Assembly (NCBI RefSeq): GCF_900142925.1
Contig: NZ_FRCN01000005.1
Coordinates: forward strand, 272,128 to 336,127
Direction: 5' to 3'
Source of the DNA: Chitinophaga sp. CF418
Lineage (GTDB): Bacteria > Bacteroidota > Bacteroidia > Chitinophagales > Chitinophagaceae
DNA length: 64,000 bases
The notes under the pieces: model-generated
Seen by the model: the letters and a program-made list of their open reading frames with translations, nothing else
Databases searched by the model: none
What the model was told of the DNA's origin: nothing
Shown here: in pieces, positions 1 through 9,258 of the stretch
Numbering within the stretch: position 1 is the stretch's first letter
Layout of the letters: each line of letters begins with the position of its first letter
Position numbers and translations under genes: made by a program

Positions 1-61
1 CGGTCATCATATTGCGTGTATTTGTACCCCCTGCTTTCTATTTTGTACACAAATGATTTTT

Positions 62-2512
62 ATGCGGAAGATTCTATTCCTCCTGGCCCTCCTGTTGCCA
101 GGATATGGCCTATTTGCCCAACAAACCTATGTATTTAAGGAAGGATTGATCAGCGGCCCCTGCCATCAATATGGCCGGACTGCCCTGTTTACAGACCAGC
201 TGGCCTGGGCGCTCTGCAACGGCGAGCTGAAAACGCCTGTAAAGGGTACAAACTCTTTCCCCGATGAAAAGGGTGCGCAACAGCAATGGCAGGATATTAC
301 AGCCAACGCAGAAGGTTCTTTTGCAGGTCGTGTGATCAACAATGGCTACCTGTATGTTTCCTATAATGCGCCTAAGGCACAGACGGCTATTCTGAATATT
401 ACCGGCCACCAGATGGTGTATGTAAATGGTACGCCTCATGCGGGCGACATGTACCGCTATGGCTGGATGTACATCCCGGTACAATTACACCAGGGGAATA
501 ATGAATTCTATATCCGTACGGGCCGCAGCTTCGGCAGACAAGGCATCAAAGCCAGACTGTTGTTTCCCGAAAAACCAGTTTATATCAGCATTGCCGATTC
601 TACTATGCCTTTTGTTGTAGCAGGCAATAACAATAGTGACCTGTGGGGTGCGGTTGTGGTAGTGAACACTTCTGCACAATCACTCAAAAACATGCAGATA
701 CAGACCACTGTGAACGGTAAAACAGTCACCACCACTATTCCGGAAGTAGCGGCCCTGAGCACCCGTAAAGTAGGTTTTAAACTCGATGCTTCCGGTACTG
801 CAAACGAGGGCTATAACTGTACCCTGGTGTTAAACAACCAGAAGGCCACTGTAGATAGTAAGACTTTCGCATTGAAAGCAGTCACCAACAAAGATCACTA
901 CAGCAATACTTTCGTAAGTGATATAGATGGCAGCGTACAATACTACGCAGTATCGCCACAGGCAAATCCTAACGGTAAAGCGCCTGCTTTCTTCCTTTCT
1001 GTACATGGTGCAGAAGTACAGGCTATCAACCAGGCAAGCGCCTACAAATACAAAGACTGGGGTGTACTGGTAGCGCCTACCAATCGCCGTCCCCGTGGCT
1101 TCAACTGGGAAGACTGGGGCCGCCTCGATGCACTGGAAGTATTGAACATCGGTATCAACAGCTTCCATCCTGACCCTGAAAGGATCTACCTGACAGGTCA
1201 CTCTATGGGCGGACACGGTACCTGGTACCTGGGCGCTACCTACGCTGGTAAATGGGCCGCTATTGCTCCCTGCTCCGGTTATCCTACCCTGATGGGGTAT
1301 GGCTCAGCAGACGGTCTGATCCCTGATTCTCCCCGCAACAGCACTGAACAGGTATTACTGAGGGCAAGTAATCCGAGCAACACCTTTAAACTCGCTACCA
1401 ACTATAAAGCGGGTGGTGTCTACATCCTTCATGGCGACAGCGATAAAGTTGTTTCTGTTGACTATGCAAGACAAATGAAAAAGATACTGGCTGATTTCCA
1501 GAAAGATTACAGCTATTATGAATATCCCGGAGGAGAGCACTGGTATGGTGATACCTGCGTAGACTGGGGTCCTTTATTCCAGTACTTCAAATGGCACACT
1601 ATTCCTGCAGATACCAGCGTGAATGAAATTGACTTCACCACTGCCAATCCTGCCATCTCTGCGGTACATCACTGGGTACGCATCTTACAACAGGAACACG
1701 CACTTGAATACAGCCGTATACAGTTGAGCAGGAATAACTCCCGCAATGCTATTACCGGTACTACTTCCAATATCCATACACTGGCTATTGACCTGAAAGA
1801 TGTTCCCGTAGGTAATACACTCAGCATTACGCTGGATAACAAACCCACAGTAACCTATACACGTAAAAACGGAGACAGCCTCCTGTACCTGCATAACGGC
1901 GGCCAATGGACTGCCGGTGCGGCACCAACGGCTACAGATAAAGGCCCTGAGCGGAACGGTACCTTCAAAGAAGCATTCAATCATCGCATGGTGTTTGTTT
2001 ACAGTACTGCCGGACAACCAGCGGAGAATGAATGGTCTTTAAACAAAGCCCGTTACGATGCAGAAACCTGGTATTACAGAGGCAATGGCGCTGTAGATAT
2101 TGTTGCGGATAAAGACTTTGATGCTGCCAGATACCCTGACCGCGGTATTATCATTTACGGCAACGCTACCACGAACAAGGCATGGAAACAATTACTGCAA
2201 AGCGCTCCTGTACAGGTAACACGTGGTAAGGTAACAGTAGGCAAACAGGAATATGCCGGAGAAGGACTGGCTGCTTATTTCATGTGGCCGAGGGCTGATA
2301 GTAAAACTGCTTCTGTTGCAGTAATTGCGGGTACAGGATTAGCAGGTATGCGTGCTGCCGATGCTAACCAGTACTTTGCCGGTGGCAGCGGTTTTCCCGA
2401 TTATATGATCTTCAATGTTGACCTGCTGAAAGGGAATACTGCAGCAGTGAAAACAGCTGGCTTTTACAATAACGAATGGAAGCTGGATGAAAAAGAAATG
2501 ATCAGAAACTAA
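62..2512 (+). CDS. Secreted alpha/beta hydrolase (prolyl-oligopeptidase/esterase-like)
   Basis: Predicted exported serine hydrolase of 816 residues. The N-terminus (MRKILFLLALLLPGYG, then FAQQ) is a clear signal peptide; an in-frame ATG at 53 adds only three residues. The first ~270 residues look like beta-sandwich. An alpha/beta-hydrolase core follows, with the nucleophile elbow GHSMGG (Ser about residue 381), a likely acid in HGDSDKVV (about 460) and a likely His in GGEHWYG (about 495). The last ~280 residues form an extra domain I do not recognise. The family includes peptidases, acyl esterases and carbohydrate esterases; the substrate cannot be read from sequence. It is monocistronic and convergent with the next gene across a strong terminator. 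Confidence 0.8.
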   Translation: MRKILFLLALLLPGYGLFAQQTYVFKEGLISGPCHQYGRTALFTDQLAWALCNGELKTPVKGTNSFPDEKGAQQQWQDITANAEGSFAGRVINNGYLYVSYNAPKAQTAILNITGHQMVYVNGTPHAGDMYRYGWMYIPVQLHQGNNEFYIRTGRSFGRQGIKARLLFPEKPVYISIADSTMPFVVAGNNNSDLWGAVVVVNTSAQSLKNMQIQTTVNGKTVTTTIPEVAALSTRKVGFKLDASGTANEGYNCTLVLNNQKATVDSKTFALKAVTNKDHYSNTFVSDIDGSVQYYAVSPQANPNGKAPAFFLSVHGAEVQAINQASAYKYKDWGVLVAPTNRRPRGFNWEDWGRLDALEVLNIGINSFHPDPERIYLTGHSMGGHGTWYLGATYAGKWAAIAPCSGYPTLMGYGSADGLIPDSPRNSTEQVLLRASNPSNTFKLATNYKAGGVYILHGDSDKVVSVDYARQMKKILADFQKDYSYYEYPGGEHWYGDTCVDWGPLFQYFKWHTIPADTSVNEIDFTTANPAISAVHHWVRILQQEHALEYSRIQLSRNNSRNAITGTTSNIHTLAIDLKDVPVGNTLSITLDNKPTVTYTRKNGDSLLYLHNGGQWTAGAAPTATDKGPERNGTFKEAFNHRMVFVYSTAGQPAENEWSLNKARYDAETWYYRGNGAVDIVADKDFDAARYPDRGIIIYGNATTNKAWKQLLQSAPVQVTRGKVTVGKQEYAGEGLAAYFMWPRADSKTASVAVIAGTGLAGMRAADANQYFAGGSGFPDYMIFNVDLLKGNTAAVKTAGFYNNEWKLDEKEMIRN

Positions 2513-2532
2513 GATCAGATCAGTAATAAAAA

Positions 2533-2567
2533 AATGCCGCGGAGTTCTTTCTCCGCGGCATTTTTTT
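2533..2567. terminator. Bidirectional intrinsic terminator
   Basis: A GC-rich stem (atgccgcggag pairing with ctccgcggcat) is flanked by an A-run on the left and a T-run on the right. It can therefore end transcription from both the hydrolase gene and the convergent lipoprotein gene. Confidence 0.85.
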
Positions 2568-2582
2568 ATAGAAATAGTTCGC

Positions 2583-3341
2583 TTACCAGTTCAGCTGGAA
2601 GTTGCTGCCACCAGTAACGGCGAATACAGCTTTCCTGCTACCCTGGAAGGTAATGGTACCCTCGTATTTGAAAGCATTACCTTTTGAATCTGCACCTGTG
2701 ATCTTCACAGTAGCAGTACCAGAAACGATTTCTTTAGTTTCTTTGCTGATCTTGATATTAACAGACTCGTAGTGAACAGCGCTGGTAAAAGAAGGCAGAT
2801 CCGCTGTTTTGGATACAAAACTACCCGCACGATCAAAGGTCTGGCTCAATTCCCAGGCAGTGCTGGTTGTACCTAAACCTCTCAGTGTGTAATTTGCAGT
2901 GCAGCTGTCAGCAGTTTTAAATTTCTCAGTTTCAATGCTGGTCTTACCGTTGAACTTGAATGTAAACTGATAAGGCACATCACCATTACAAGCCAGTGAA
3001 TATAACCAGCTCAGTTTGTAGTCAAAGGTAATGCCTTCAGCAGTTCCTGCATGACTAACGCTTCCGTCAGTCGATTTACCACAGAAATCGCTCAGCTTAC
3101 CGCCTGCCTGTCTTGCTTCCATTGCAGATACGGCAAGTGTGGCTGTGCTTAACTGTTCAGTGATACCCCCCTGATTAACGAAAGTCTGAGATACTACAGT
3201 AGCTGCCTGGTTCTGTGTTACACCAGGAGTTTCTTTAGTGTTATCATCTTTCGAACAGGAAGTGAAAGAAATGCCCGCCGCTACAACAAGCAATAACAGT
3301 GTAGCTTTGCTACCAGCAAAGGAGAGACGTGGTCTTCTCAT
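2583..3341 (-). CDS. Surface-type lipoprotein, paralog of the neighbouring gene
   Basis: A 252-residue lipoprotein of unknown function. The signal sequence ends in a lipobox (FTSC, Cys about residue 29) followed by SKDDN; acidic residues straight after the Cys resemble the Bacteroidota lipoprotein export signal, so display on the cell surface is possible (inference). The mature part is beta-rich and ends in an aromatic residue (FQLNW). It shares order and motifs with the upstream protein at 3613-4365: GGKLSDFCG versus GGKLSDQCG, a KEIVSGTATV-type segment, and TFQG/TFLG. The two are therefore tandem paralogs. No enzymatic motif is visible. Confidence 0.75.
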   Translation of the reverse strand: MRRPRLSFAGSKATLLLLVVAAGISFTSCSKDDNTKETPGVTQNQAATVVSQTFVNQGGITEQLSTATLAVSAMEARQAGGKLSDFCGKSTDGSVSHAGTAEGITFDYKLSWLYSLACNGDVPYQFTFKFNGKTSIETEKFKTADSCTANYTLRGLGTTSTAWELSQTFDRAGSFVSKTADLPSFTSAVHYESVNIKISKETKEIVSGTATVKITGADSKGNAFKYEGTITFQGSRKAVFAVTGGSNFQLNW

Positions 3342-3547
3342 AGAATAGAGATTTTAAATTGATTAGTGATATAATTGAATTAATGCTTACGAACGAACTT
3401 ACATGACTTATTTACTCCCCTATACCCCCGTAAATCTATATTAATATAATCACAATTCATAATATAAACGAAGGAATTAACGATTGTATTGTACTCACTC
3501 TTTTACTCATTTCACAACTCGTTGCTTTACAGGCATAAAAATCAGAA

Positions 3548-3582
3548 CACCCGGTAAAAGCATGACCTGCCCATACCGGGTG
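3548..3582 (-). terminator. Possible terminator after the second lipoprotein gene
   Basis: Nine-bp inverted repeat (cacccggta / taccgggtg) between the two lipoprotein genes. Read on the minus strand, a T-rich stretch follows a few bases after the stem. The separation of stem and T-run makes this a weak call. The rest of the 270-bp gap shows only AT-rich sequence, probably the promoter of the 2583-3341 gene. Confidence 0.45.
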
Positions 3583-3612
3583 CTGTCATTTTCATGACTT
3601 ATAAAACGGATT

Positions 3613-4365
3613 TTACCACGTTATAGTATATGTTCCGCCATTACCTAATACGAGGGTTGCTGTCTGGTTTCCCAGGAAGGTAACGGTACCTGTATAATTA
3701 AATGAATGGCCATCAGCACCTTCTCCGCTTACTGTTGCTGTGGCGGTGCCGGATACTATCTTCAACGTACTCTTGTCTATCTTTATATCAGTAGCTGAAA
3801 TAAAGATCAGGCTTTTGAAAGAACGCTTGTTACGGATCTTTGATACCTGGCTACCTTCACGCGTATACTGATGATTATACAGATAATAACTGCTGTCCAG
3901 GTTTGTCACTACTATTTTTGCTGTAGCACTATCGTCGGATGACATTCTTGGTGCATCGTAAGTAGCTTTTCCTTTGTAATTAAACTCAAACTGTTGTGGG
4001 GTAGTTCCATTACAGGTCAGCAACCAGTTCCTGCTGAAAGAATAACTGAAAGTTACAAGAGCGCCGGCGGCGCTGCTGCCGCTGAATACATCCGTGTGTG
4101 GCACACCGCATTGATCACTTAACTTTCCTCCTATTCTCGCTGCAGCATTATTCACAGCTGTCGCCGTTGCTGTTGCCTGTACTACCAGGCCACCACCGTC
4201 AGTAGCAACAGACTGACTGATCGACTCTGCTATTTCCTCTTCGGAAACACTGGCGCTGGTATCATTATCTTTTTTGCAGGAAGACATTCCCAGCATGATG
4301 CCGGTGGCGGTCAATAAAAAAACGGTAGATGTAAACCGGATAAAGGGGTTGCGTTCTCTTTTCAT
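3613..4365 (-). CDS. Surface-type lipoprotein, paralog of the downstream gene
   Basis: A 250-residue predicted lipoprotein: a basic N-terminus (MKRERNPFIRF), a hydrophobic segment, then the lipobox MSSC (Cys about residue 30) followed by KKDND, which again fits the acidic export signal of Bacteroidota surface lipoproteins. The mature region aligns along its length with the 2583-3341 product, including GGKLSDQCG, an LLTCNG segment corresponding to LACNG, and an IVSGTATATVSG segment. Function is unknown. Its start lies about 130 bp from the end of the LytTR regulator gene on the same strand, so control by that two-component system is possible but unproven. Confidence 0.75.
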   Translation of the reverse strand: MKRERNPFIRFTSTVFLLTATGIMLGMSSCKKDNDTSASVSEEEIAESISQSVATDGGGLVVQATATATAVNNAAARIGGKLSDQCGVPHTDVFSGSSAAGALVTFSYSFSRNWLLTCNGTTPQQFEFNYKGKATYDAPRMSSDDSATAKIVVTNLDSSYYLYNHQYTREGSQVSKIRNKRSFKSLIFISATDIKIDKSTLKIVSGTATATVSGEGADGHSFNYTGTVTFLGNQTATLVLGNGGTYTITW

Positions 4366-4496
4366 AGAATGACATTTTTTGTCGGTGATAAATAATATGA
4401 ACGCTAGTTAGACTATCCTTTTGGCAGATGTTTGCTGTTTTCCGGTGAAGCTGCAAATTTTGGGGGCGAATAAACCTATTTCATTCCCCGAGCGGT

Positions 4497-5273
4497 TCAC
4501 ATATTCATCCACTGTTTAAATTCCGGCACCCTGGCTTTACTGATAAGTATAGGCTCTTTTGCAGGCGGATTCATTTTCAGTAATAAACGGCCGTTAAAAT
4601 AGAAGTCCACTTCTTCTATGGCGGCCCTTTGTACAATAAACTGGCGGTTTGCACGAAAGAAGGATGAAGGGTCTAATTGTTGCTGTAATTGCTCAAGTGT
4701 GAAATCTATGACGAATTGCCTGTTATCTGCTGTACCTGCATGTACCAGTTCATTTGAAGTATAGAACCAGGAGATCTGTGCGGCAGAAAGCGGCACCAGT
4801 TTATCGCGCGAATGCGCCAGGAAAGACTGTTTATAGGGAAGCGGACGCTCTTTCATTCCTGCGGCCATCTTCAGTAGTACTTCATACCCGCCGTTGTCTG
4901 TCAGGGGCTGTCGTAACCGCCTGAATTTTGCAATAGCAGTCCTCAGATCATCTTCATCCACAGGCTTCAGGATATAGCCTATACCATTCGCTTTAAATGC
5001 CTGCAGGGCATAGTCATCATAAGCTGTTATAAAGATCACCGGCAGGGTAATGTCTATCTTTGTGAAGATATCAAAGGACAGCCCATCGCTCAGGCGGATG
5101 TCCATGAATAACAGATCACAGGTATGCATATGAACCCGCAACCATTCCACTGCTTCTGTTACGCCATCCAGGATGGCCAGTACTTCACTTTCCGGCGCAA
5201 TATCCTGCAGCATCGTACGCAGGCTTCGCGCAGTAACCGGTTCGTCTTCAATAATAGCAACACGTAATGACAT
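4497..5273 (-). CDS. LytTR-family response regulator
   Basis: A 258-residue response regulator. An N-terminal receiver domain (residues 1-120) carries the acidic pair in IIEDE, the phospho-acceptor Asp58 in LLFMDIRL, the ITAYDDYA switch segment and the conserved Lys in ILKPVDEDD. A C-terminal LytTR DNA-binding domain (about 155-258) contains the FFRANRQFIV motif typical of the family. The start codon is 1 bp from the stop of the sensor kinase gene, so the two are translationally coupled and form one two-component system. Such pairs usually act on a small set of nearby or distant promoters; the targets are not shown by the sequence. Confidence 0.9.
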   Translation of the reverse strand: MSLRVAIIEDEPVTARSLRTMLQDIAPESEVLAILDGVTEAVEWLRVHMHTCDLLFMDIRLSDGLSFDIFTKIDITLPVIFITAYDDYALQAFKANGIGYILKPVDEDDLRTAIAKFRRLRQPLTDNGGYEVLLKMAAGMKERPLPYKQSFLAHSRDKLVPLSAAQISWFYTSNELVHAGTADNRQFVIDFTLEQLQQQLDPSSFFRANRQFIVQRAAIEEVDFYFNGRLLLKMNPPAKEPILISKARVPEFKQWMNM

Positions 5274-5274
5274 A

Positions 5275-6303
5275 TTATTTTAGTGGTAGTTTTACGGTGA
5301 ATGCATCAGCTGTTCTGCTGATCTCAATTTCCCGCTGTAACAGGATCTTATATCGCTCATTCAGATTGGAAAGACCTATGCCTGTTCCCTGCGGGTGAAA
5401 AGGCAGCCGCTGCAGGTTATTCCTGACAACGATACAATAAGCGCCATGGATATCTTTCTCTGCGGTGATCGTCATCAGCAAAGGTCTTGCGGCCGTAACC
5501 ACATTATGCTTCACCGCGTTTTCCATCAGCGGTTGTAAAGACATATGGGGCAATCTTGCGGTAAATATTGCTGACGGGATATCTATCTGTACCCCAAAAC
5601 CTTCTTCATGGCGCATTTTCAGCAAAGCGGCATAAGAGCCTGCAGCCTCCAGTTCCTCTTTCAGGGGAACCAGGTTATCTTCTTCCTTCTGCAGCGAATG
5701 GCGGAACACTTTTGACAACTGGCTGATGTAATATTGTGCCTTCGCCGGATCTTCCCTTACTACACCCGACAAACTGCTCAATGCATTAAAAAAGAAATGC
5801 GGTTGCAACTGCCCTTTCAGTAATTCCAGCTCCGTTTTCAAATGTGCGTTGCGCAACCGTATGTTCTCCAATTCCTTAACTCTTGCCATTCGCAATATAT
5901 TGACTATCTTCAGCTCAATACCCGCCAGTATGATGGTAAGCAGGAATTTCAGGCCGATCCCCCTGCCGGGCAATATTCCCGCTCCAAACACCCTCTTTTG
6001 TATGCCTACTGAAAATACTGCGAAAAAGAACAGCAACAGGAAAAGCAGTAAGCCGGCCTTCCCTTCCCTCCACCATTTCCAGTGCCTGAGGCTCCCGCTG
6101 AAGCGATCATGGGCAATCAGGAACACCAGTAAGCTGAAAAGGAAATTAATTCCCGTCTGGAACAGCCATTCGTAGATATTAAAATGCATGTACCGGGCAA
6201 GTACGCTGTCTTCCTTTAATGCGAGCAATTTGGGAATATTCAGCGCCAGGGAAATAAAAAGCGAGCTATATATGTAAAACATTCTTCCCATCAGGTCATT
6301 CAT
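5275..6303 (-). CDS. LytS-type membrane sensor histidine kinase
   Basis: A 342-residue membrane kinase, partner of the LytTR regulator. I chose the ATG at 6303 (MNDLMGRMF) because the longer frame adds ~38 residues with no family counterpart. About four hydrophobic segments fill residues 10-140. A short coiled region follows, then the His_kinase (PF06580-type) motif LQPHFFFNALSS with the phospho-acceptor His. The ATPase part has the N-box LMENAVKHN and the G-box GTGIGLSNL. There is no obvious periplasmic ligand domain, so the signal is probably sensed in or near the membrane. It lies upstream of and almost touches the regulator gene. Confidence 0.88.
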   Translation of the reverse strand: MNDLMGRMFYIYSSLFISLALNIPKLLALKEDSVLARYMHFNIYEWLFQTGINFLFSLLVFLIAHDRFSGSLRHWKWWREGKAGLLLFLLLFFFAVFSVGIQKRVFGAGILPGRGIGLKFLLTIILAGIELKIVNILRMARVKELENIRLRNAHLKTELELLKGQLQPHFFFNALSSLSGVVREDPAKAQYYISQLSKVFRHSLQKEEDNLVPLKEELEAAGSYAALLKMRHEEGFGVQIDIPSAIFTARLPHMSLQPLMENAVKHNVVTAARPLLMTITAEKDIHGAYCIVVRNNLQRLPFHPQGTGIGLSNLNERYKILLQREIEISRTADAFTVKLPLK

Positions 6304-6432
6304 AAGTGCAAATGAAAGCCACTTATGAACTAAATGTAAAAAAAATACAGGTGAAGCTGTAAAATATGGTGGTGAAATAAAAAAGGATGCCCGCAGGCAT
6401 CCTGAAAATATTCTCAATAAGAACGGACATGC

Positions 6433-7200
6433 TTATAACTCTCTGATCCAGATATTCCTGAAACTCAGCGGTTCACTCTTATCGCCATGTGCCTGCAGCT
6501 TGATAGGGCATGCGCCATGTGCTTTTGTATAAGATGCCTTTCCGATATATTTGGTAGGGCCCTGCAATTCGGTATTGTTCTGTACCAGCACACCATTGAA
6601 GAAAACGGTCACCCTGGCCGGAGACTGCAGGGAACCATCGCTGTTAAAACGGGGAGCTGTCCATACAATATCATATGTCTGCCATTCTCCTGGCTTGCGA
6701 TTTGCATTCGCCAGCGGAGCAGACTGTTTGTAAATACTCCCTGCCTGGCCATTCACATATGTCTTGTTATTGTAGTTGTCCAGGATCTGCAGTTCATAAC
6801 CATCATCACCTTTTCCGGTAGAAGCAAGGAACAAACCACTGTTACCTCTTCCCTGTCCTGTACCGGTGATATCTTTCGGCACACGCCATTCGATATGTAA
6901 CTGATAGTTGGTGAACGATCTCTTCGTCTGGATGTTACCAGTGGTTTTATCTACCGTAAAGTTCCCTCCTGCTACTTTCCATTTTGCAGGTTGCTCAGGA
7001 TTGTCGACAGATACCCATTGGTCCAGGCTTTTTCCGTCAAACAGGACGATAGCGTCGGAAGGCGCTTCTGTAGTCACCTTTCCGGGTGTAACAACTGTCG
7101 GTACCGGTTCCCATACTTCCGTGTCTTCAGGCTTCGACTGCGCAAATAACGTGGCTGAGAGCACAACAGCAGCAGCCGTTGTAAACGTTTTCTTGTACAT
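6433..7200 (-). CDS. Secreted DUF1080 protein (3-keto-disaccharide hydrolase-like)
   Basis: Exported protein of 255 residues with a signal peptide ending at LFAQ. A GTG six bases upstream is a possible alternative start. The body is a DUF1080 domain, a concanavalin-like beta-sandwich recognised by DAIVLFDGKSLDQWV near residue 55, GQGRGNSGLFL in the middle, and FRNIWIREL at the C-terminus. Members bind or hydrolyse oxidised glycosides in Bacteroidota sugar-degrading systems; a role in saccharide breakdown here is by family only. It is not linked to other catabolic genes, and it is transcribed divergently from the ternary-system operon at 7471. Confidence 0.85.
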   Translation of the reverse strand: MYKKTFTTAAAVVLSATLFAQSKPEDTEVWEPVPTVVTPGKVTTEAPSDAIVLFDGKSLDQWVSVDNPEQPAKWKVAGGNFTVDKTTGNIQTKRSFTNYQLHIEWRVPKDITGTGQGRGNSGLFLASTGKGDDGYELQILDNYNNKTYVNGQAGSIYKQSAPLANANRKPGEWQTYDIVWTAPRFNSDGSLQSPARVTVFFNGVLVQNNTELQGPTKYIGKASYTKAHGACPIKLQAHGDKSEPLSFRNIWIREL

Positions 7201-7280
7201 GATCACAATAATTTAATTCCCTAAGTTAAAAATAGATCCCACAAATAGCAATCCGGTCATCATTTTTAATTACATAACAA

Positions 7281-7288
7281 TAGATTTG
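7281..7288 (+). promoter_or_regulatory. Candidate promoter -7 box for the ternary-system operon
   Basis: TAGATTTG matches the Bacteroidota -7 consensus TAnnTTTG. No good -33 TTTG lies 19-21 bp upstream, only a T-run. If used, the leader would be about 175 nt and would contain the inverted repeat at 7352-7385. Confidence 0.35.
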
Positions 7289-7351
7289 TATATATCCATC
7301 CCTGTCAGTATCTTAGATATAGAATTCAAAGTATGTTAGGGTATTATTGTT

Positions 7352-7385
7352 CATGTTGACCTCTACGGGACAAATCTGCAACATG
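7352..7385. promoter_or_regulatory. Inverted repeat upstream of the ternary-system operon
   Basis: Perfect 7-bp arms catgttg and caacatg are separated by 20 bp, inside the 264-bp gap between the divergent DUF1080 gene and the five-gene operon. The centre-to-centre distance of 27 bp would place the half-sites on roughly one face of the helix. It could be an operator; no cognate regulator is visible in the operon. Confidence 0.3.
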
Positions 7386-7470
7386 TGAATTGCCATTACC
7401 GCACACAAATAATCCTTTGACAAAACAAGAAAGCCTACGCCGGCGCGTATACATACCAACGCATTAGAGA

Positions 7471-8103
7471 ATGACACTGACAGCATTTATATCATCACTG
7501 ATCAATGAGGGAACAGTAACGGTCGCACCCGCTATTGAACCGTTTGATCCGGGTGACATCCGTTTAGCCGGGGTGCATCTGAAACAACATTACGATGACG
7601 ATAGTACGGATATGCCGGGGCAGGTACCATCCTACGACCCGGAAGCAGCCCATTGGGCCGCCTGTTACCTTTACAGGGCCGTCCAGTTCATACAGATCCG
7701 GCGCCTGGGAGAAGAGGACATAAAGGCGCATTTGCTGCCTTTTACCGGTGTCCGTTCACCTTCGGCCATGTATGCCGCTGATCTTACCCTTCGCTATATG
7801 CCTGGTCTTTTTGATCTGGCTAAAGGACTGGCGCCCGGAGATCCGCTGGTAAAAGAGCTGGAGATCATGGCTGCACAGTGGCCGTTTTCCATGGCTGCCA
7901 TCCCGGCTATTGTACCGGAAGACCTCTCCCCGATCCTGCAGCATCCGTCACTGAAAATAGCGTATATCGACAGGATCATCCAGGCAAGGGACCTCCGCAA
8001 ATGCCGTCATCCGGAATGCCTTCCCCTGGTGCAGGAAGCCCTTGGCTCGTATGCCGCTATACTCTGGCCTGAATTTGAAATTGACCTTACTGTTCATATA
8101 TAA
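7471..8103 (+). CDS. Small leading protein of a MoxR-vWA-beta-propeller ternary system
   Basis: A 210-residue soluble protein and first gene of a five-gene operon; the next start is only 3 bp after its stop. No signal peptide, membrane segment or catalytic motif is visible. The N-terminal half is mixed (AAHWAACYLYRAVQF near residue 65), the C-terminal half helical, with a HPECLPLVQEALG segment. By position it should be one of the small bpX accessory proteins that precede the MoxR ATPase in published ternary systems, but I cannot assign the bpX subtype by eye. It probably acts as an adaptor of the ATPase; this is inference from context. Confidence 0.6.
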   Translation: MTLTAFISSLINEGTVTVAPAIEPFDPGDIRLAGVHLKQHYDDDSTDMPGQVPSYDPEAAHWAACYLYRAVQFIQIRRLGEEDIKAHLLPFTGVRSPSAMYAADLTLRYMPGLFDLAKGLAPGDPLVKELEIMAAQWPFSMAAIPAIVPEDLSPILQHPSLKIAYIDRIIQARDLRKCRHPECLPLVQEALGSYAAILWPEFEIDLTVHI

Positions 8104-8106
8104 ACA

Positions 8107-9258
8107 ATGGAACCTATTACCTTTGAATCCCCGCTGGTAGACAACCTGAATGATGTACTACAGCAATTGAAACAGACTTTTGTCGGCAAAGATGACATCA
8201 TTGATCTCATGGGCATCTGCCTGGCAGGCCGGGAAAACCTCTTCCTGTTCGGCCCTCCGGGTACAGCTAAAAGCGCGATGGTACGTGAACTGGCCCGCCA
8301 GCTGGATGTGAAGACATTCGAGTACCTGCTGACCCGCTTTACAGAACCTAATGAACTTTTCGGACCTTTCGATATCCGCAAACTGCGTGACGGTGACCTG
8401 GTGACCAATACCGATGGTATGCTGCCCGAAGCCTCGCTCATATTCCTGGACGAGTTGTTGAATGCCAACAGCGCTATCCTCAACAGCCTGCTCATGGCGC
8501 TCAATGAAAAGATCTTCCGAAGAGGTAAGGAAACCAAACACCTGCCTGCACTGATCTTCATCGGCGCCAGTAACCACCTTCCGGAAGACGAAGCCCTACA
8601 GGCGCTGTTTGACAGGTTCCTGATCAGGGTACGTTGCGAAAACGTAGATCCTGCCTTGTTGGATAGTGTATTGCAGGCCGGCTGGGGACTGGAACAAAAG
8701 CAGGCTACCGGGTATAACGGCATTCCCGCAGAAGATCTGCGTGCCTTGCAGCAACTGAATACAACCATAGACCTGAGCGGTATCAGGCCTGAATATATCA
8801 TGCTGATAGAACAACTGCGCAATGCAGGCGTTCAGATATCTGACAGGCGCGCCGTAAAGCTGCAACGCCTCATCGCGGCAAGCGCTTTGCTCTGCAAACG
8901 TAAAACCGCGATCCTCTCCGATCTCTGGGTATTACGCTACATCTGGGATACAGAGGAACAGATCGAGATCATTGCCGGTATTGTGAATACATCCGTACAG
9001 AAAGGCGACACACATCCACAGGAACATCCCCGCGCGCACAACAGTGGTACTCCTGATCCGGAAGCCATTTTCCGCGATGTACAGCAACTGCATGTGCAAT
9101 GGGACGATCCCGACACCCCGGTTGCTGCCCGCGCACTGATCAAAGACCGTCTGCGCAGCCTGAACAGCCGCTGTGAATGGATCAGCAATACCACCCAGCG
9201 CAACTATGTATTACAACCCATAGACGCCCTCTGGAAGAAAATAATGCAATCTGCATGA
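8107..9258 (+). CDS. MoxR-family AAA+ ATPase of the ternary system
   Basis: A 383-residue AAA+ ATPase of the MoxR/RavA group. Visible elements: Walker A GPPGTAKS (residues 49-56), Walker B LIFLDE (111-116), sensor 1 in FIGASNHLP (151-159), and the arginine finger in LFDRF (about 168-171). A helical lid follows, ending with a C-terminal extension that includes a disordered PQEHPRAHN stretch. MoxR ATPases remodel partner proteins and work with vWA-domain proteins; a vWA partner is encoded two genes downstream. The start of the next gene overlaps its stop (ATGA), which supports translational coupling. Confidence 0.88.
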   Translation: MEPITFESPLVDNLNDVLQQLKQTFVGKDDIIDLMGICLAGRENLFLFGPPGTAKSAMVRELARQLDVKTFEYLLTRFTEPNELFGPFDIRKLRDGDLVTNTDGMLPEASLIFLDELLNANSAILNSLLMALNEKIFRRGKETKHLPALIFIGASNHLPEDEALQALFDRFLIRVRCENVDPALLDSVLQAGWGLEQKQATGYNGIPAEDLRALQQLNTTIDLSGIRPEYIMLIEQLRNAGVQISDRRAVKLQRLIAASALLCKRKTAILSDLWVLRYIWDTEEQIEIIAGIVNTSVQKGDTHPQEHPRAHNSGTPDPEAIFRDVQQLHVQWDDPDTPVAARALIKDRLRSLNSRCEWISNTTQRNYVLQPIDALWKKIMQSA

